Position numbers and translations under genes: made by a program
NCBI GenBank assembly: GCA_028015205.1
Contig: CM051508.1
Span: forward strand, 10,868,001-10,932,000
Direction: 5' to 3'
From: Mytilisepta virgata
Taxonomy: Eukaryota > Mollusca > Bivalvia > Mytilida > Mytilidae
DNA length: 64,000 bases
Shown: piece by piece, positions 1-13,900 of the stretch
How the letters are laid out: the number at the start of each line of letters is the position of its first letter
Position numbering within the stretch: position 1 is the stretch's first letter
The notes under the pieces: model-generated
Told to the model about the DNA's origin: nothing
The model's input: only the letters and a program-made list of their open reading frames with translations
Database searches by the model: none

Positions 1-884
1 AACGTACATACTATTATTACATCTTACCTGTCGAGAGACATATAAAAACCGCAAAAGTACTTTTTACAATGTTAGCAATCATTTCTAGTCTGTCTGAAAT
101 AAATATTGAATTTATATACAGAAAAAAGTTTCTTGTATAAAATTTATAGACGTAATGTTTTTATTAATTTATAGTTTGTCAGGTTTTGAATTTTACGCGT
201 TGACTTTCGAAACATCAGACGCAAATTCCTATGAGCGTGAAAATATTTCCTGCAAAGATTAACCCGTATGACGTACTGAATTTAGTTGGTGGGCATTTAA
301 CATTACCATACAAGGCTTGTATTTTTATTTCATGTATATAGAACATGCTGTTTACTATCCACGCTTTCGTCAAGATCTGGTTGCATGTTGTATTGTATAG
401 CAACGTAATATTCCCCGTAGAACATAACCAAAAACGGGCGTGCGATGTTCAACGATATTGCACGGAGAGCCAATGTTGCATTCTAAGGACGATGTCTTTG
501 ATAGTTTTTTTTCTGGTTATTCCCGGGATCTGAGTGGTGTTGAAATACCATAAAAGGGTTATTGCACGAAATTGGTTAGTATATATATTGTCCCTCGTAG
601 AATATCATATCGCACTCGCAAGCTCACGCGATATTACATTCTACTCAGGGCAATATTTCCCAATATTAACAGCAATAACCCTATATTACTGCTAGAAGGC
701 ATAATGTTGAATAGTTGAACGGAAAATAAAATAATGAACAGCACGTGCTATGTTTAACGCCGATCTCCACCAATAAACTTAACTTCGGCACGTGGGTTGA
801 AATTTCGGTTATGTTATTTTTTGTCCGGAGTTCTGTCGGTTGGATTACATTGATTGATTTGTATGTCATTGTTGATCAAATAAA

Positions 885-1210
885 TAAATAAATAAATAAT
901 CTTTATTTAAAGAGGATTGCCTCAATAGCCTAAACTAATCTTCTCGAGGGTCCTCGAAATATGAGATATACAAACATTAACAAGTATACAAACGAAAATC
1001 ATCATACAATTAAATAATAATAAATTATAAATCATAATTTAATTGTATGATGATTTTCGTTAGTATACATGCTAATTTTAATTTACTTAAAAAGAATTCA
1101 AAATATTTCTGTTTGAAGATTGAAATAGACGTACAGTTTTAATTTCTTCTGACAAACTATTCCATATCTGAGAACCAGAATACAAAATGTTCTCTTCAAA
1201 AATTCTGTGT
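885..1210 (-). mobile_element. LINE 3' end (RT C-terminus and tail), copy in duplication 1
   Basis: On the minus strand ENILYSGSQIWNSLSEEIK then LFQSSNRNILNSF and a stop: the usual 'YSG..LWN.LP..I' C-terminus of non-LTR reverse transcriptases. This is followed by a hairpin, AATAAAG and an (ATTT)n tail. 5'-truncated. Confidence 0.7.
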
Positions 1211-2324
1211 GTGGTCTAGGTAAATGATCTATCCGTTTTGTTGTTTATTTGAAAATAAATATTTAAGGAAAATACACGAATAAATAGAAATATAAAATAA
1301 GATGAAATAAAATAAAATGTAAAAGATAAGATAACTTAATGAATAAATATGATAAAATAAAATATTACAAAGCATAACTAAATTCACCTGTTTGTCGTTT
1401 TTCTACTCACCTTTCTTAAGAATTATTTTCTAATGACAAGTTAACAAGCAACTGTACAATTTATATACCGAAAACATTAACCGGAATTTCATTTATCAAA
1501 ATAATGATATTTCACAATGTCAAAAAGGAACTTTTTGTTTTATTTTGTTCGCTAATTGCGAGGGTACTAACGGAAAGGTACCAGCACTGAGTTGCGGATC
1601 CAAACAGTTTAACAGGAAGTCACGATAACCCAAATCTAAAAAAGGTCAGGGAAGAAAAAAAAAATTCGCCTTAAAGGTGACACTTTTCTGTACCAGAAGA
1701 AATAAATTACAGTTTATTTTCCTTGGTGAAACGATAAAACACCAAACAAGAAAGTTCATCATGGCATTTGGTATACGGTAGAACTAGAAAAAGAACTAGA
1801 ATTTAGCAGACCTGGTGTTTCCCTTTTCTGAATCTACTGCATGACAAAGTATTTTATAATGTGTATAAAAAACATGTTTTTATATATATATATAATAGGG
1901 GGATGGACCTATACATCACTGAAATAGACTGTACTGTCATATATCGTCCTAAAACATTTTCCAACATACCTAAAAGGGAAAAACTAAGTCCACTGGTCGA
2001 GTGTCTGTGTCACGAAATAGTTTTATCCGTTAGTTTTTTAGTTAGGGAATAAATATGAAATATGAAATGAAAAGGATAAAAATTGGTGTGTTATCTTCGT
2101 TGACCCATATACCAAAGTGAAAAATTGGAATTATCCCCCTTTCATCTTAAGGTTTAAAAGACAATATCATTTTCTCCCCAGGGCAAACTTGGATAAGGGA
2201 GATAACTTTCTAATGTTTTTCATTGCTTGAAAATTTTCTCAGTACTTTCTCTTTTCGTTTCATGGCTTTTATTAAATCTGTTGATTGATATTCTATGATA
2301 CTAATGAAAAACATTGGTCAATTA

Positions 2325-2430
2325 TCTCCGATAACCAAGTTAACAAAGCGAGATAACTGAAACTGTCTCCCTTTGGTTCTCAGGGCTAAAGGGAGACTAC
2401 TTTATTATCTCTCTTGGGTAACTTGGTCAA
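2325..2430. repeat. GGGAGATAAC hairpin repeat
   Basis: ACCAAGTTAACAAAGCGAGA with inverse TCTCTTGGGTAACTTGGT; same family as 32955-33070. Confidence 0.65.
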
Positions 2431-2821
2431 GGCACATGACTAAATGCTGTTTCTCATTGTGACTCCTAGTATGCCAACAGTGACCCTTAATTTTTCTTTG
2501 AGCCTTCAATATTTGTTTAACTAGTGTGATCTTGTGTATAAGATATACATGTACCTATTCAAATATAATTAAAAAGATGATGAAATTGATAAAAATTGAT
2601 ATACCATTTAAAAACAAATATTCCATAATATTGACAGGAATGACGCAAAGAAATATAAATAATAGTATTTAATATTATCTGTAAAATATTTTGATCATTT
2701 GATGATAATTTATTAAATCTATGTGCAGAGATTTTTTGTCATGAAATAATTCCCCATATTTCTGCTTCCATAATCAATATTAGCTGCCTGTTCAGGTATG
2801 ATTTGTTTAAATTAATTTAAA

Positions 2822-3110
2822 CCCAGATAGCAAACATGGGTTGGGCCAACGTTGGCAACATTGTTGGCAAATTACGTTGGGCCAACGTAATGTTGCTCAT
2901 TGGCCGTCCGTTGGCCCAACAACAGTTTGCCAACAAAGTGAACAATTTGCCGACAATCTGCCAACCTATTTCAGTAGGGAATTACGTTGGGCCAACGTTG
3001 GACCAACAATAATTTGCCAACAAATTCTACAAACTGCCAACCAAATGCCAACCTTTTTTTTAATGACCTTTTACTTTTCTACCAACAATCTGCCACCAGT
3101 GTGCCAAATG
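2822..3110. repeat. TTGGGCCAACGTTGGC-type array with CCCAGATA terminus
   Basis: Many palindromic units around CCAACGTTGG and GCCAAC. It begins with CCCAGATAGCAA, which matches in inverse the end at 21517-21524 (TATCTGGG), suggesting terminal inverted repeats of a DNA transposon family with subterminal arrays. The open frame through it is low-complexity and not coding. Confidence 0.65.
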
Positions 3111-3566
3111 GGTTAGTTAGGATATAAAAAATACCAACATAAGTTGAACCTGAATAACTCTGATCTAATGACCTTAAAATAGGGAAGACAAAACATGATA
3201 TCTGAGACAGATTTATTTAATTTTGGGTATTTTCCGTCTGCTCTTCCTCTTCTGCCTATTTTTTCATTTCTGCTCGTTTTATATCCCAATGGTTAGAGAA
3301 ACAGTATTTTAACGTGTGTCTGTGCATTCTGTGCAACCATTGCCGCCTATCGTTCCAAGATGATCAACATAGAAGAAGTAATAGAAGTCATTTATGTTAA
3401 CTTGATATCTTTGTTTTATTACAGATGCTTTTTTAAAACATATATGTTGCTTGGTTTTCTCACAGTATAAACTAGATTAATTAAAAAGTCAATATAAAAT
3501 ATGAAATTCGCTTTTTGTCCAGAAAACTACAAAAAAATATTATTTATTAAAAATGAACTCTGTATT

Positions 3567-3667
3567 AGAGATACAATGGATAAGCGTTGGTTCTTGAAAA
3601 AGAAACCATGAGCCCGGAGGGCGAATGGTTTGTTTTTCATGAACCAACGCTTATCCATTGTATCTCT
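3567..3667. repeat. Hairpin element, perfect 27-bp arms
   Basis: Arms 3567-3593 and 3641-3667 (AGAGATACAATGGATAAGCG...) are exact reverse complements around a GAGCCCGGAGGGCGA centre. MITE-like or foldback. Confidence 0.9.
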
Positions 3668-4144
3668 TACTTAAACTATTGTTGTGACGACTTTTCCCAA
3701 TTACCTTTCCTTTCTTATAATTAGACCCTATTATGTGTAAGTTTAAATTAACTTAATTCTCTATACTACTATTCAATTTGATATATATATAGTCACGTTG
3801 ATGATTTTAATGGTAAATGAAAATTAATAGAAAACCGTATGGACTTACAGTATAATGCATATGATTCAGAAATTTGTCCATTATTGACAAAATAAAGCAT
3901 AGTCCAAATAATTTTCCAGTAAAACATAATGTTAGTGAAAGAAAAAATAGTTTAAATCCACTCGATTTACACTTTTTATATTATAAAAATATGTCAAAAT
4001 ATGCAGTGAAACAGATGAAATTGCCATAAACATCAAAATAACAATGTTCTAATTTTTTATTGAATTATATGAAATTTTCGATAATAATCAAATAAAAAAA
4101 AAATAAAGATCTTTTCTTATTAGTAAGTTATATCAATGGTAGCA

Positions 4145-4400
4145 CAAAGATTTAGAAAAAAGGGAACACCGAAACAGAGATTCGAACTATGTCTACAAGT
4201 GTTACTCTCAACTCATACTAACCTTGCGGCTACCATCTTATACTATACAAACGGTCGTTTTTAAATATATACCTTATGTACATATTGTACCGTATCATAT
4301 TTATATATGTAAAAACGACATGTAGGTATCATCCGATTGGTAGCCGAGAGGTTTCGTCGATGTGTTCTTGAACTAATGCCAGCTGTGAACAGAAATCAGT
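4145..4400. mobile_element. Two tRNA-like SINE relics in opposite orientation
   Basis: Minus strand: GGTAGCCGCAAGGTTAG (A-box-like) and TAGTTCGAATCTC (B-box-like) at about 4165-4240. Plus strand: TGGTAGCCGAGAGGTTTCG near 4338-4358. Too decayed to be tRNA genes. Confidence 0.4.
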
Positions 4401-4613
4401 AAATTAGCCAATTCAAACTTAATGACATTAAGTACACAAAAGGAACAATTGAATATAATTTGATGACTTCATTTCAGTGACGGATTAAAGAAGCGTTGAT
4501 TCTAGAAAAAGAATCCACGGTAAATGAATAGGCTGACGTCACAGCAGTGGTTTAAGATTGTTAATCTAACTTATTAAAAGACAAAATCATTAAATGTACA
4601 TTTTCTTTTAAAC

Positions 4614-4648
<35 letters not shown>

Positions 4649-5844
4649 AAATAAAAATCAAAACAGGCTAGTTTTATGTATTTAAAGAACATTTCTTGAC
4701 CTACAAAATATAAGTTCCAAAAGATTGTTAAAAAAATGAAAACTTTATCATACTAAAGGTACTAAAACTAGGATAACCAGCCAGGCGAATCTTTTTTTCC
4801 CATAGAATTATACATTAGAAAAGCTAGACTATTTTTGCCCATTCAACATCAAATACAGTCAAATTTAACTTTCACATCAATATTCCAAACACAGAAAGAA
4901 AATTTTAACGATATTTTTGATCAGCAACATATTCTTTCCGCCTTTCAGAAAATTTAATATGTTGCATGTTTCAATCTTTTTACATTTATTTAACTTGTCT
5001 AAACAAATAACCATTCTTATATTTAGTATATGTCTTCTATCGACCGCCTATCATAAAAAATCACCAGGATTATAGACAATTTAAACAAACCAAGGATTAT
5101 GATTAATCTACAAATCCTTGAATTAACTTTTTCAAAAAAACAAATAAAAGTATAAAATACAAATTTACTTACATTGTGTTTTAAAAAGATGATAAAGCTG
5201 ATCATTTTGGTGTATTCTGTGTATTGAAATCACCAGGTGATTATTGTCGACCTTGTTGTTACTGGGTTCCAGAGACAAAATGAAAAGCACGAAATTTATA
5301 AATGACACTCTACACTCCTTGCATGATAAAAAAACATGTTTATCTTTATTGCAGCATCGAGATCATTTATATAAATGAGAGAACTCACTCTACATTCCTT
5401 ATATAATCAAAAACAGCTGTTTATCTTTATTGCAGCATCTTTATTGCATCATCTAGACACATTCTCACCTCACATATTTACAAAAGATTAATATCTATTA
5501 GCCCTAACCCTTCACAACACAGAAAAATTAATAAGATGATTTTAAAGGAATTTCTTTTATCAGCAACACATTTTAGATCATTTGATAAAACTTCATCTCT
5601 GATAAAACATATATTTTATATCTAATATATATTAATTTATGGTTTTAAAAAGCAGTTGTGAATATTGTGCAATTATGAAAAAAACTAACATTGGGTGCAG
5701 GACAAATTAACGAATATTTTGTAGGACAACTACACCAATTTTTCATATTTCATGTATATATATATATATATATATATATAATATGCGAGAATACACTTAA
5801 AAAAATTGTATGAAATTGCCCATTAATTAACAAATAACAGTCGG

Positions 5845-5955
5845 CTCGGAACTATTGGGCCAACAGTGTCAGAATAACCTTTGGCAAAGTGATGTTAGGC
5901 CAATGTTGGCACAACAGCATTAGAATAACCGTTGGGTGAGATGTGTTGGGCCAAC
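5845..5955. repeat. TTGGGCCAAC-type array, right end of duplication copy 1
   Basis: Short run of the same motif family, equivalent to 21325-21433. The homology between duplication copies stops inside it. Confidence 0.6.
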
Positions 5956-7029
5956 TGAAATTGACAAATTCTGTATAGGCATACAGGTGTTGATATTTGT
6001 AGTACTTACAAAATTTTTATAGGTATTTTATTTTGGTTTTTTTAAGGGGTGATTATATCATCCCTTAACTAATCTAAGCCTTTTAACACAATCTTGGTCT
6101 TTGTTTTTGGTTGTCAAAAATGTGTATTAGATTGCATACGTCGTGCAAGGAATACAGTGGTGGCCCAATCCTGCTATGAATATTCTCGCGCTCGCAAGTA
6201 CATTTTGATTACATTGTTTTTCAAGGAATCATTTTCTGTATAAATATCAAAACAAGTCTTAAGTATCATCAATTAGTGTACAAGTTAGAATAACTTCCAG
6301 TATCAGAGAAAAGAATGGAAAAGAATAAAATTCATACACTAAATTTGGAATGTACAATCTGATCAAAACAAAAATGATCAAAGATCGAGACCAAAAGAAT
6401 CAAACAAGGTAAAAAAGCATAGCAAAATTCACGATGTGGCTAACTGTGCTTGAGGCAGTTCAAACTTTGACCAAATTTTGTCCGTGGCGAAGGGATGATG
6501 CTAGGAGATTAATAGTCCATCATCAGCAATATCGCAACAGTTGTAGTGAAAAAGAGAACACAAGGAGCGTCGATATAGAAAGCATCTGCCAAAAATTACT
6601 CCGAAAAATATCATCCTTGTTTTATTTAGTATCAAATTTCATATATACACTATTCTTCCGAGTGGCATTAAAGCTGGTGGTGCTTACCCTGTCGTTGCAC
6701 GTGATATTACACCACTTGATACTCTATAGCGAAACATTTTTTCGGGTGGACTATTTTTGCAAAATCGCATGTGGGCTGATTGTATTGTTTTGTCGTATTT
6801 CCAAATAAATGAAGTATACAGTAGTTCACCTTTTCTATATGAAATAACGAGCTACATGTATGGACTCGTGTTTGCTTTTTCTCGGACTTTAAAAAAAATT
6901 TTCGAACTAGCTAAAGCTGTTCGGCTCATTTTCCTGTTTTCAGCCAGTTAAAAAGGCCTTTTTGACGCCAGTGATATTCTAGATTACTTTTAAACATAAG
7001 AAAAGTACTCTCGAGACTAATTAAACTAT

Positions 7030-7175
7030 AATCAAAATTGGTCCCCCTTTACATCCCGACCCACCTTTGAACTATTTGATAAATTGAACTGGTTATCGTC
7101 CTAAAGAAGCATGTAATATTTGGAACTGGATGTTAAGCAACAATCAATCAATCAATCAAACAATCAATCAATCGT
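7030..7175 (+). mobile_element. SINE/LINE 3' end with (CAAT)n tail
   Basis: Ends GGATGTTAAGCAA followed by CAATCAATCAATCAATCAA, the tail style of many molluscan SINEs. No tRNA head recognised upstream. Confidence 0.5.
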
Positions 7176-7346
7176 TTACCAGTTCTGAGGATAGAATGCA
7201 TTCTTGCACTATCAATGGTGAAGCTGATAATTAAACAGAGGTCAACAAATATGTCCACGTAAAATTACAGACATATCTACATGTAGTTATAAACCATTAA
7301 TTATGGAGAGATTAAGGAGACACTTGATTCAAAAATAATATAAATA

Positions 7347-7580
7347 CTAAGGGTTTATTCCTTGTATTGCATATGGTAGATCTCCTTAGCTGAAATTTGG
7401 CTTCCTATTTCGGTATATTTGGTTATGAGTACTTCTTGTTTAAAATAAGTTTGGTTTTTTGTCTTCCACATGTTTGGGTTTTAATGCTGTTGATGAGAGG
7501 TAACTCCTTGAAATGCGTCGTATACAGCATAGTATAAATTTACTATATCTAATATTAGTATCATTGGATTGTTATTTTGA
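7347..7580 (+). repeat. Dispersed repeat family R1, copy 1
   Basis: About 235 bp (contains GGTAGATCTCCTTAGCTGAA and GAGGTAACTCCTTGAAATGC), closely matching 28406-28645 (+) and 23955-24140 (minus orientation). No coding function seen. It lies just beyond the 3' end of the micro-exon gene. Confidence 0.85.
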
Positions 7581-7767
7581 TCATGCCAATGGTAATATGC
7601 CTTCAAACGCTCCCTTTCTCCACGAAAAAGCTATATCCGCAAAGACAATAAAAACACACAAAAAATCAAACAAAAAGTACCTAATAATGCATAATTCAAA
7701 AGATTGTACGATTGGTTGATATTTTTTTCCTATTAAATACGTTAACTTCATTATTGCACAGACAAAT

Positions 7768-7773
7768 TTTATT
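7768..7773 (-). promoter_or_regulatory. Polyadenylation signal AATAAA of the micro-exon gene
   Basis: Minus-strand AATAAA 33 nt past the stop codon at 7806, well placed for a short 3'UTR and supporting this as the gene's 3' end. Confidence 0.6.
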
Positions 7774-7805
7774 GAGACAGAAAATGTTTACGATATGTTT
7801 CCTCG

Positions 7806-7948
7806 TCATCCATGTCTATATGTTTTAGAACATGTACGGCAACTTGAACATTCCAAACCGTCGTCTTCCTTACGTTCACATCCGGTGCATGGTTTCTCGT
7901 TCTTAGAATATGTCCTGGGACACAATGGTGGCCTATTACAACCCAATG
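7806..7948 (-). CDS. micro-exon gene: terminal cysteine-rich exon
   Basis: 143 bp to a TGA. Reads (A)LGCNRPPLCPRTYSKNEK, then PCTGCERKEDDGLECSSCRT and CSKTYRHG. The acceptor TTTCTATTCCAG was chosen because it is the one compatible with phase 1 from the micro-exons. An alternative acceptor at 7994-7995 would need another phase. The cysteine spacing is reminiscent of small extracellular VWC- or antistasin-like modules, without a firm match. Confidence 0.75.
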
Positions 7949-10900
7949 CTGGAATAGAAATGAATATAATCTGTAAACCCGGAAAATTAGGATGCTAAAA
8001 ATATTTGAGCGTTTTTTTTTTCTCGAATAATGCGTTTTTATACAGTGGATGCAATAATTGTTCTGTATATTTATTAGTATTTTTATACTTGTTCAGGCTT
8101 TCTTTATGAATTATCGTAGAATGTTGCTTGATTTATTAAAAAGTTTCAATGTTTGTATTATTCCAAAGAAAGGATCACAAGAAAAGCGAACAATTATACC
8201 CCGATCACTAGAACAATTTGAAGTTGAATTTTTTTTAAAATAAAGGAGGGCCATTGATGTATTCTACTTGTCTGCTTTCTGTCGATTTGTTGGTTGAAAA
8301 TATCAAAAGAACAAATGTAAAATGAAAAATAACTTACCTGGTGGTTTCACTGTAACGAGATAAAAAGATACTTCATAAAATATATTTTATAAATGATCAC
8401 GCCCACTTATCTCTCAATGATCACGCCCACTTATCTTTCAATGATCACGTCCACTTATCTCTCAATGATCACGCCCACTTATCTTTCAATGATCACGCCC
8501 ACTTATCTCTCAATGCATAACAATTGGCTATGGTTAAATATTTACAATATTCTAATTAATTTCAAAATTTGAGGGATGTAATTCGATGAAATAGTTCCCG
8601 TTTGAAGTCTGTGTGTTACAACATTTAGATACACACAAAAATAATTGGAAAAATCGGTTTCGAACAAAAATCGGTTATGAAAGAGATTGAAATTAGTTCA
8701 GAGCACATTTTGTGGCTATTCTCATATATAATTAACTAGAATTGAACACACATATTACGGAGATAATATTGCACCGAACCACGTTCTTGGATTAAATTTT
8801 AAATAAAGCAGGATAATGTAAATATTAACATTATTAAAAGTTATGCACGAGAGAGATAAGCAGGTAGGATAACACTAGGTTGTAGCAGTTTAAATGAATA
8901 ATCACTAAGTCATTATCTGCAAGGTTTTCCACAGGAAATTCATAAGAGATTCTTTATTACAATTGAGTCGAATACTCTGCGGATGTACTCGAAGTCCTCA
9001 GTTGCTAGTATTTGAAATCAAGCGCGAAACTGACACATAAACATTTTTAGTTTTGAAAAAAAATAAGGGGTTATCTTCCCTGTGCTAGCTCCGCCTTAGG
9101 ATGGATTTGGGTTTGGGGAGCAACCATTTGATTTTTATGGGGGGTTGGGATGATTTAGGATCAAATTTGAAATAAAAAGGCAGGAAGAGGTTTTAGCAAA
9201 ATAAAAAGTCAGGATCACTGTAAGTGTGAAAAAATGTGTTAATCAGGATTTTTTTAGGGCTCAAATGAAAATAAAAATTCAGGATGAAAATTTTGACGAA
9301 AAGAAAATAAGCAGGATCAAACATTTCATCATACCCCCCCCCCCCCCCCCACCAACCATCAAAATCAAATGTTTGCTCCCTTACCTCTCTGGTCATTTCG
9401 GCATTTGCTCTTCAACGTTTTGGATTGATTTTGGTTTTTCAACATTATATGCTTTGAGCACAACCGATATGCCTTAAATCAACTAAATATGTACATCCTG
9501 TGCTAAAAATTGGTTTCATAGAAATTTTGATACATAAGGACTAAAATTAAAATGATCTCCACACTGTGCTACTTAGTTAATGGAAATTAGAGTCTACATA
9601 AGTGACTCTCGTGATCTCGAAATTATTATATTCCAAAGTAATTTCTTGGATCCAAGGCAGAACCTTTTCTACTGATATCATGACTGAAATTTCCCGTCTC
9701 AAATAATTTTTGACGGCCCAACAAACTTTCCGGCAAATTCCAAGTTTTGTATACGGAGTGCGCCATTATCACGACCAAAGGCTATACGAAAAATTTTTGT
9801 TTACGCTCCAGAATCTCGGACTCAAAGTGCATCAAAATTGATTTCAGAGTCTACTTATAAGGAAACAAATATTATATAATTTTTTTTTTGGCCTTTTCCA
9901 CTGTTATAATGAACATTATTTCATTACAATTTTAGCTATAAGCTTAATACTATCAATACATTACCAGATATCAATTCATTTGTAACTTCAAATATTTGAA
10001 GAACATAAAAAAAACAAGTCTTCAAAGGCAATATTAAATTAGAAATATCATAACATATTTTAGTGTTCTAAAGACAAAATATACTTACATCGCTTTGCCC
10101 GTCGTACTGTAAAAAATTAATTTAGACTAAATAAATTTGATACAGATAAAAATTATAAAATTATGTAAATGTGATCTTATCTCCTCTTACTAACTGATGT
10201 TACTATACTTTGCAAACTTATCAATTCATTTTTGAATAAAAGTACAGTAATTCGTTTACACATACAAATAAAAAGTATGAAAGTACGTGGAAAATTGGGA
10301 CATTCGTTGTTTTTCTAACATTATTTTTAAATACAGTTGTCTGTTTTAAGTTAATTCCAGTTGTAAAAATGTATACTATTGTAATTTAAGTTCTCTACTT
10401 TTACATTTTAAACTTGTTTGTGTGTTTAATCTCAGAATGTACAATGCCTATCATTACTAAATTGAACTGAGTGTGTAATCTGAGTGTCTAAATCTGAACA
10501 AAATCTTCGTTTCAAAGCGGTTGCGTTTAACAGGGTTCTTCTGTATATATTTATAATGGACAAAATATACAATTATATATCTAATAAATATATTTCGTAG
10601 TCAGAAAGTTGCAAAAATAGGAAAATAAATATATATGTTGGTTATGAATGTATAAATTTAGGTTTTCGGAAGTTTTGGTCAATACCGCAACTGATGAAGG
10701 TAAATCAAGACAAATGCTTCGTTGGAAGTAAACAGTATTTCATATGTACTTACAACTTTCGCCTTTGGCTACAAAATAAACAAAATATTAAATGGTAATA
10801 CATATAAATTATAAACAAGTCTTTAAGGTAATTAATTTAACGTACATATAAACACCTTATTTAAAAAATTTTAATAAAAAGCGATTATTTTTACCTACAC

Positions 10901-13900
10901 TATCTTAAGTCAGAGGTTCCGATATGATGCTTGAATTTATCCTGAAACTGGTCCCTTCACTGACCAGATTAACTTTGTCAAAATTATTTTTCTATGTTCC
11001 GCTAGATGATAAAATATCATCTACCGGTATATTTGCTCTAATGTACAATGATAGGCTATATTGTGACTATTTGCTAATTTTATGAATTTGTTAGTTCAAA
11101 TTCAAATTCAAATTCAAAATGTTTATTGTCATATAAACATAAAATGTTTGTGACATAAAATACAAGTAAATAAAAAAAAAACATTATAATTGTATATACA
11201 CAAGTAAATCAGTAGTCCCCCGTCCTCAGTTCTAATGACCTTTTTATAAAGGAACCAAGTCTATTTACTTGTGATGGTGTTGATGGGTTTAATATAAAGC
11301 TTAATTTCTTAATTATACTTAAATCATCAAACCCTGGATTTTCATTTATAATTTCTGTTAAATATTTATTTCTAATACAAGAGTTTATTTTGCATTCTAA
11401 AAGGAAATGGCATTCATTATCTAAGCCTTTGCAAACTTTACATTTTCTATCCTCTCTAGGTATCTTTAAATGCCTGCCTTTTTCTATTAATAAATTATGA
11501 TCGCTAATTCTAAGTTTTACTATAAGTTTTCAATATTCGAAATTTGGATTTACTTAAAAATTTTCGGTAGAGGGATTATTATAATCTAGTTTAACTTTAT
11601 TATACAAATATAATTTACTTTTTTCATCTATTTCAGTCATCTTATTTTCTACAAAATTTTCATAGTATTTTTCAACTTTTGACTTTATTTCTTTTTTCTT
11701 TATTTTTAAATCAGTCAGCCTATTAATATTTTGTATTTGGTTAGTATCAACATCTGATTCTTCTATAATGTTTTTAGCATAAGTTTACCACGTAAAGTTA
11801 GTATGAAACTTGTAGCTGTATACAGATTTTAACATATGTCTGAATTTACTTTTTAGAATTAAAATGAACTATACATACCAACATATAAAGCTAAATTATA
11901 AATTCCATCACAGACATCACATATGGAAGGTTCTCTTTTAAAAGTTTCTAAAAGGTAATGAAGATTTTAAGTAGATAAAATCAAATAGCATCATCATCAT
12001 ATTTTAATTCATTCTTTAAAGACTCGAGTGCGGAAGGTCGCGGGTCTTATTTGTATATATATTCATGTATAAATATTTGCTTCACACTCCTGTTACGCAG
12101 AATTCTACGGCCGAGTGTTTCTTCCTCAAATAAAGATGAAAGTAGAAAGTTGAAGTCCAAAATTTTACAAACAGACACCATGAAATACACTTGACTCTCA
12201 CTATCTCAAAGTGGATAGGACCAACAAAAAAGTTTGAGATAACAGGAGTTTGAGATAAAGAGGTTTGAGATAACGAGAGTCAATTGTATATCAATAGTTT
12301 GTCATTGAGAGCTATTTTACAGAAATTGATTTTGTAAAGTATTCACAAATAACTATTTTGTTCAATTCAAAATGTAAAGATATCATAACATCCCAGCAGA
12401 TTCAATAACCAAAACTTATTTATGTAGCAGGTACTTTCCCTGGTCTCCTCATTTTTATTATATGACTATCCAGCACAGCTGCTTGAGTTTCGATACCCGA
12501 ACTTAACAGTAACAAAAATGTTAATTGTGTTAAAACTATTTAATTAAAATTCTTTGATGGTAATTTTGATGCACAAGATGTGCACATTTCGTCGATTTAC
12601 GACTCATCAGTTGTGCTCAAGGCCTAAAATGTTGAAAATCAAAATAATCATCCAAAAAGTTGAAGAGTAAATTCAAAAATAACAAAATGACCGAGGATAC
12701 CGGCAACAGAGCTGGGGATACACTCGGGGACATGGAGTCCAGCACCAGTGAGATCAACTCAGTGGTAAAAATTAAAATTCTGATATACCAAATTTGATGC
12801 ACAGGATGTGCACATTAAAGGAGTATCTCCATCGTACATAGCTCTGTTCTTAGACGGTTTTGACACTTTGGCTTTAACACTTTCGGTCACATTATTATTT
12901 TTGAATTTGCTCTTCGATGTTTTGGATCATTGTTTTGTTTTCTCAACATTTTATGCCTGTGATTTACTGTCATTTATAAAAGTGTTAAATCTGGTGAAAA
13001 CTAAGTTTTATCTCATTAGTATATTGCATTTAATTTTGCTCGTAAACCTTTTTATATCATTGCTTTCAACATTTTAGGCCTTGAACACAACAGATGTAAA
13101 TTGACAGAACGAGCACATCTTGTGCAGGAGGATTGGTATCATGAAATATCGATTTTCCTAGAAACAGATAACAGAGAATTGAAATTACTGAAAACAGATA
13201 ACAGTAAATGAACTTTGACTTTTTGGCAAGATAGAGGAAAGAAACGCATGTTTATGCAATGAGTATGTTACTGGAATCCTTCTCCAAAAGAGAGAGCACC
13301 ATAATACCAGTGGTGACACCCTAATGATTCCTAATGTTCAATTTCAACTGAACATAGGCTGTCAAAATGCTAAAATTAAAATTTTCATTAACAATAAAAA
13401 GATAACAAAAAATTAGATTTCCCCAAAACAGTATAACAGTAAAACCCCTTGCCCTTCCCTCTAAATTGAAGATAGATTTGATCTGCATAAGAAAATATCT
13501 TATTACATTGTAACCGGTGATTTAGCGTAGTATCCGAGTGAAAGAAAATCTGGTAAATCACATTTGAAAAGAACTCTAGGAAGTGACGTCACAATTGCTG
13601 CGGAGAGATATCAAAAGACATAGAAATAAAAACTTGTGACCGAACTACAGCTGTAAATAACTCGTACGATGCGCGCACTCGTGATTTACTGCGTAATTCG
13701 GTTACGCGTTGTTTATTTCTGGTATTTGAATTCAGCGATTAGTTATACTGTAAGTATACTCACTGAATGGCGTAGAATAAACAAAGACAACTCTAGCCGT
13801 AGGATCATATAATGTGTGCTTGAGACATCGATATTCGTTTCCACGTCTACAAAAATGAGAAAAAGATAAAAATAAATAAATAAGTAAAAAAATTGAAAAT

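Larger units (their letters stand above)
2028..4983. other. 2.96-kb block present only in duplication copy 1
   Basis: Either inserted in copy 1 or deleted from copy 2; the junction has a short T-rich microhomology (TTTT/A). Holds a GGGAGATAAC hairpin (about 2325-2430), a CCAACGTTGG-rich array (2822-3110), a perfect hairpin (3567-3667), tRNA-like relics (4145-4400) and a 30-odd bp poly-A run near 4616. No gene seen. Confidence 0.8.
1..5955 (+). repeat. Segmental duplication, copy 1 (left end outside window)
   Basis: Nearly the same sequence as 17177-21433 in the same orientation. Matching parts are 1-2027 and 4984-5955. The 2028-4983 block has no counterpart in copy 2. Contains a LINE 3' tail (about 885-1210), the dispersed repeat at about 400-690 and low-complexity DNA; no intact gene. 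Confidence 0.92.

Noticed and set aside
2841..3116. 91-aa Trp/Gln/Pro-rich frame
   Set aside because: Generated by the CCAACGTTGG array.
6434..6808. 124-aa frame with hydrophobic C-terminal half
   Set aside because: No recognisable domain, no splice or codon support, AT-rich hydrophobicity expected by chance.
7806..7994. Longer terminal exon using the acceptor at 7994-7995
   Set aside because: It requires phase 0 or 2, which makes the 12-bp micro-exon a stop codon or loses the cysteine frame; the 7948 start fits the phase of all upstream exons.
8394..8513. CRISPR-like array
   Set aside because: Contiguous 24-bp tandem units without spacers, in a eukaryotic intron.
9193..9477. Gly- or Pro-run frames
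   Set aside because: Due to the C-run in the R2 MITE.
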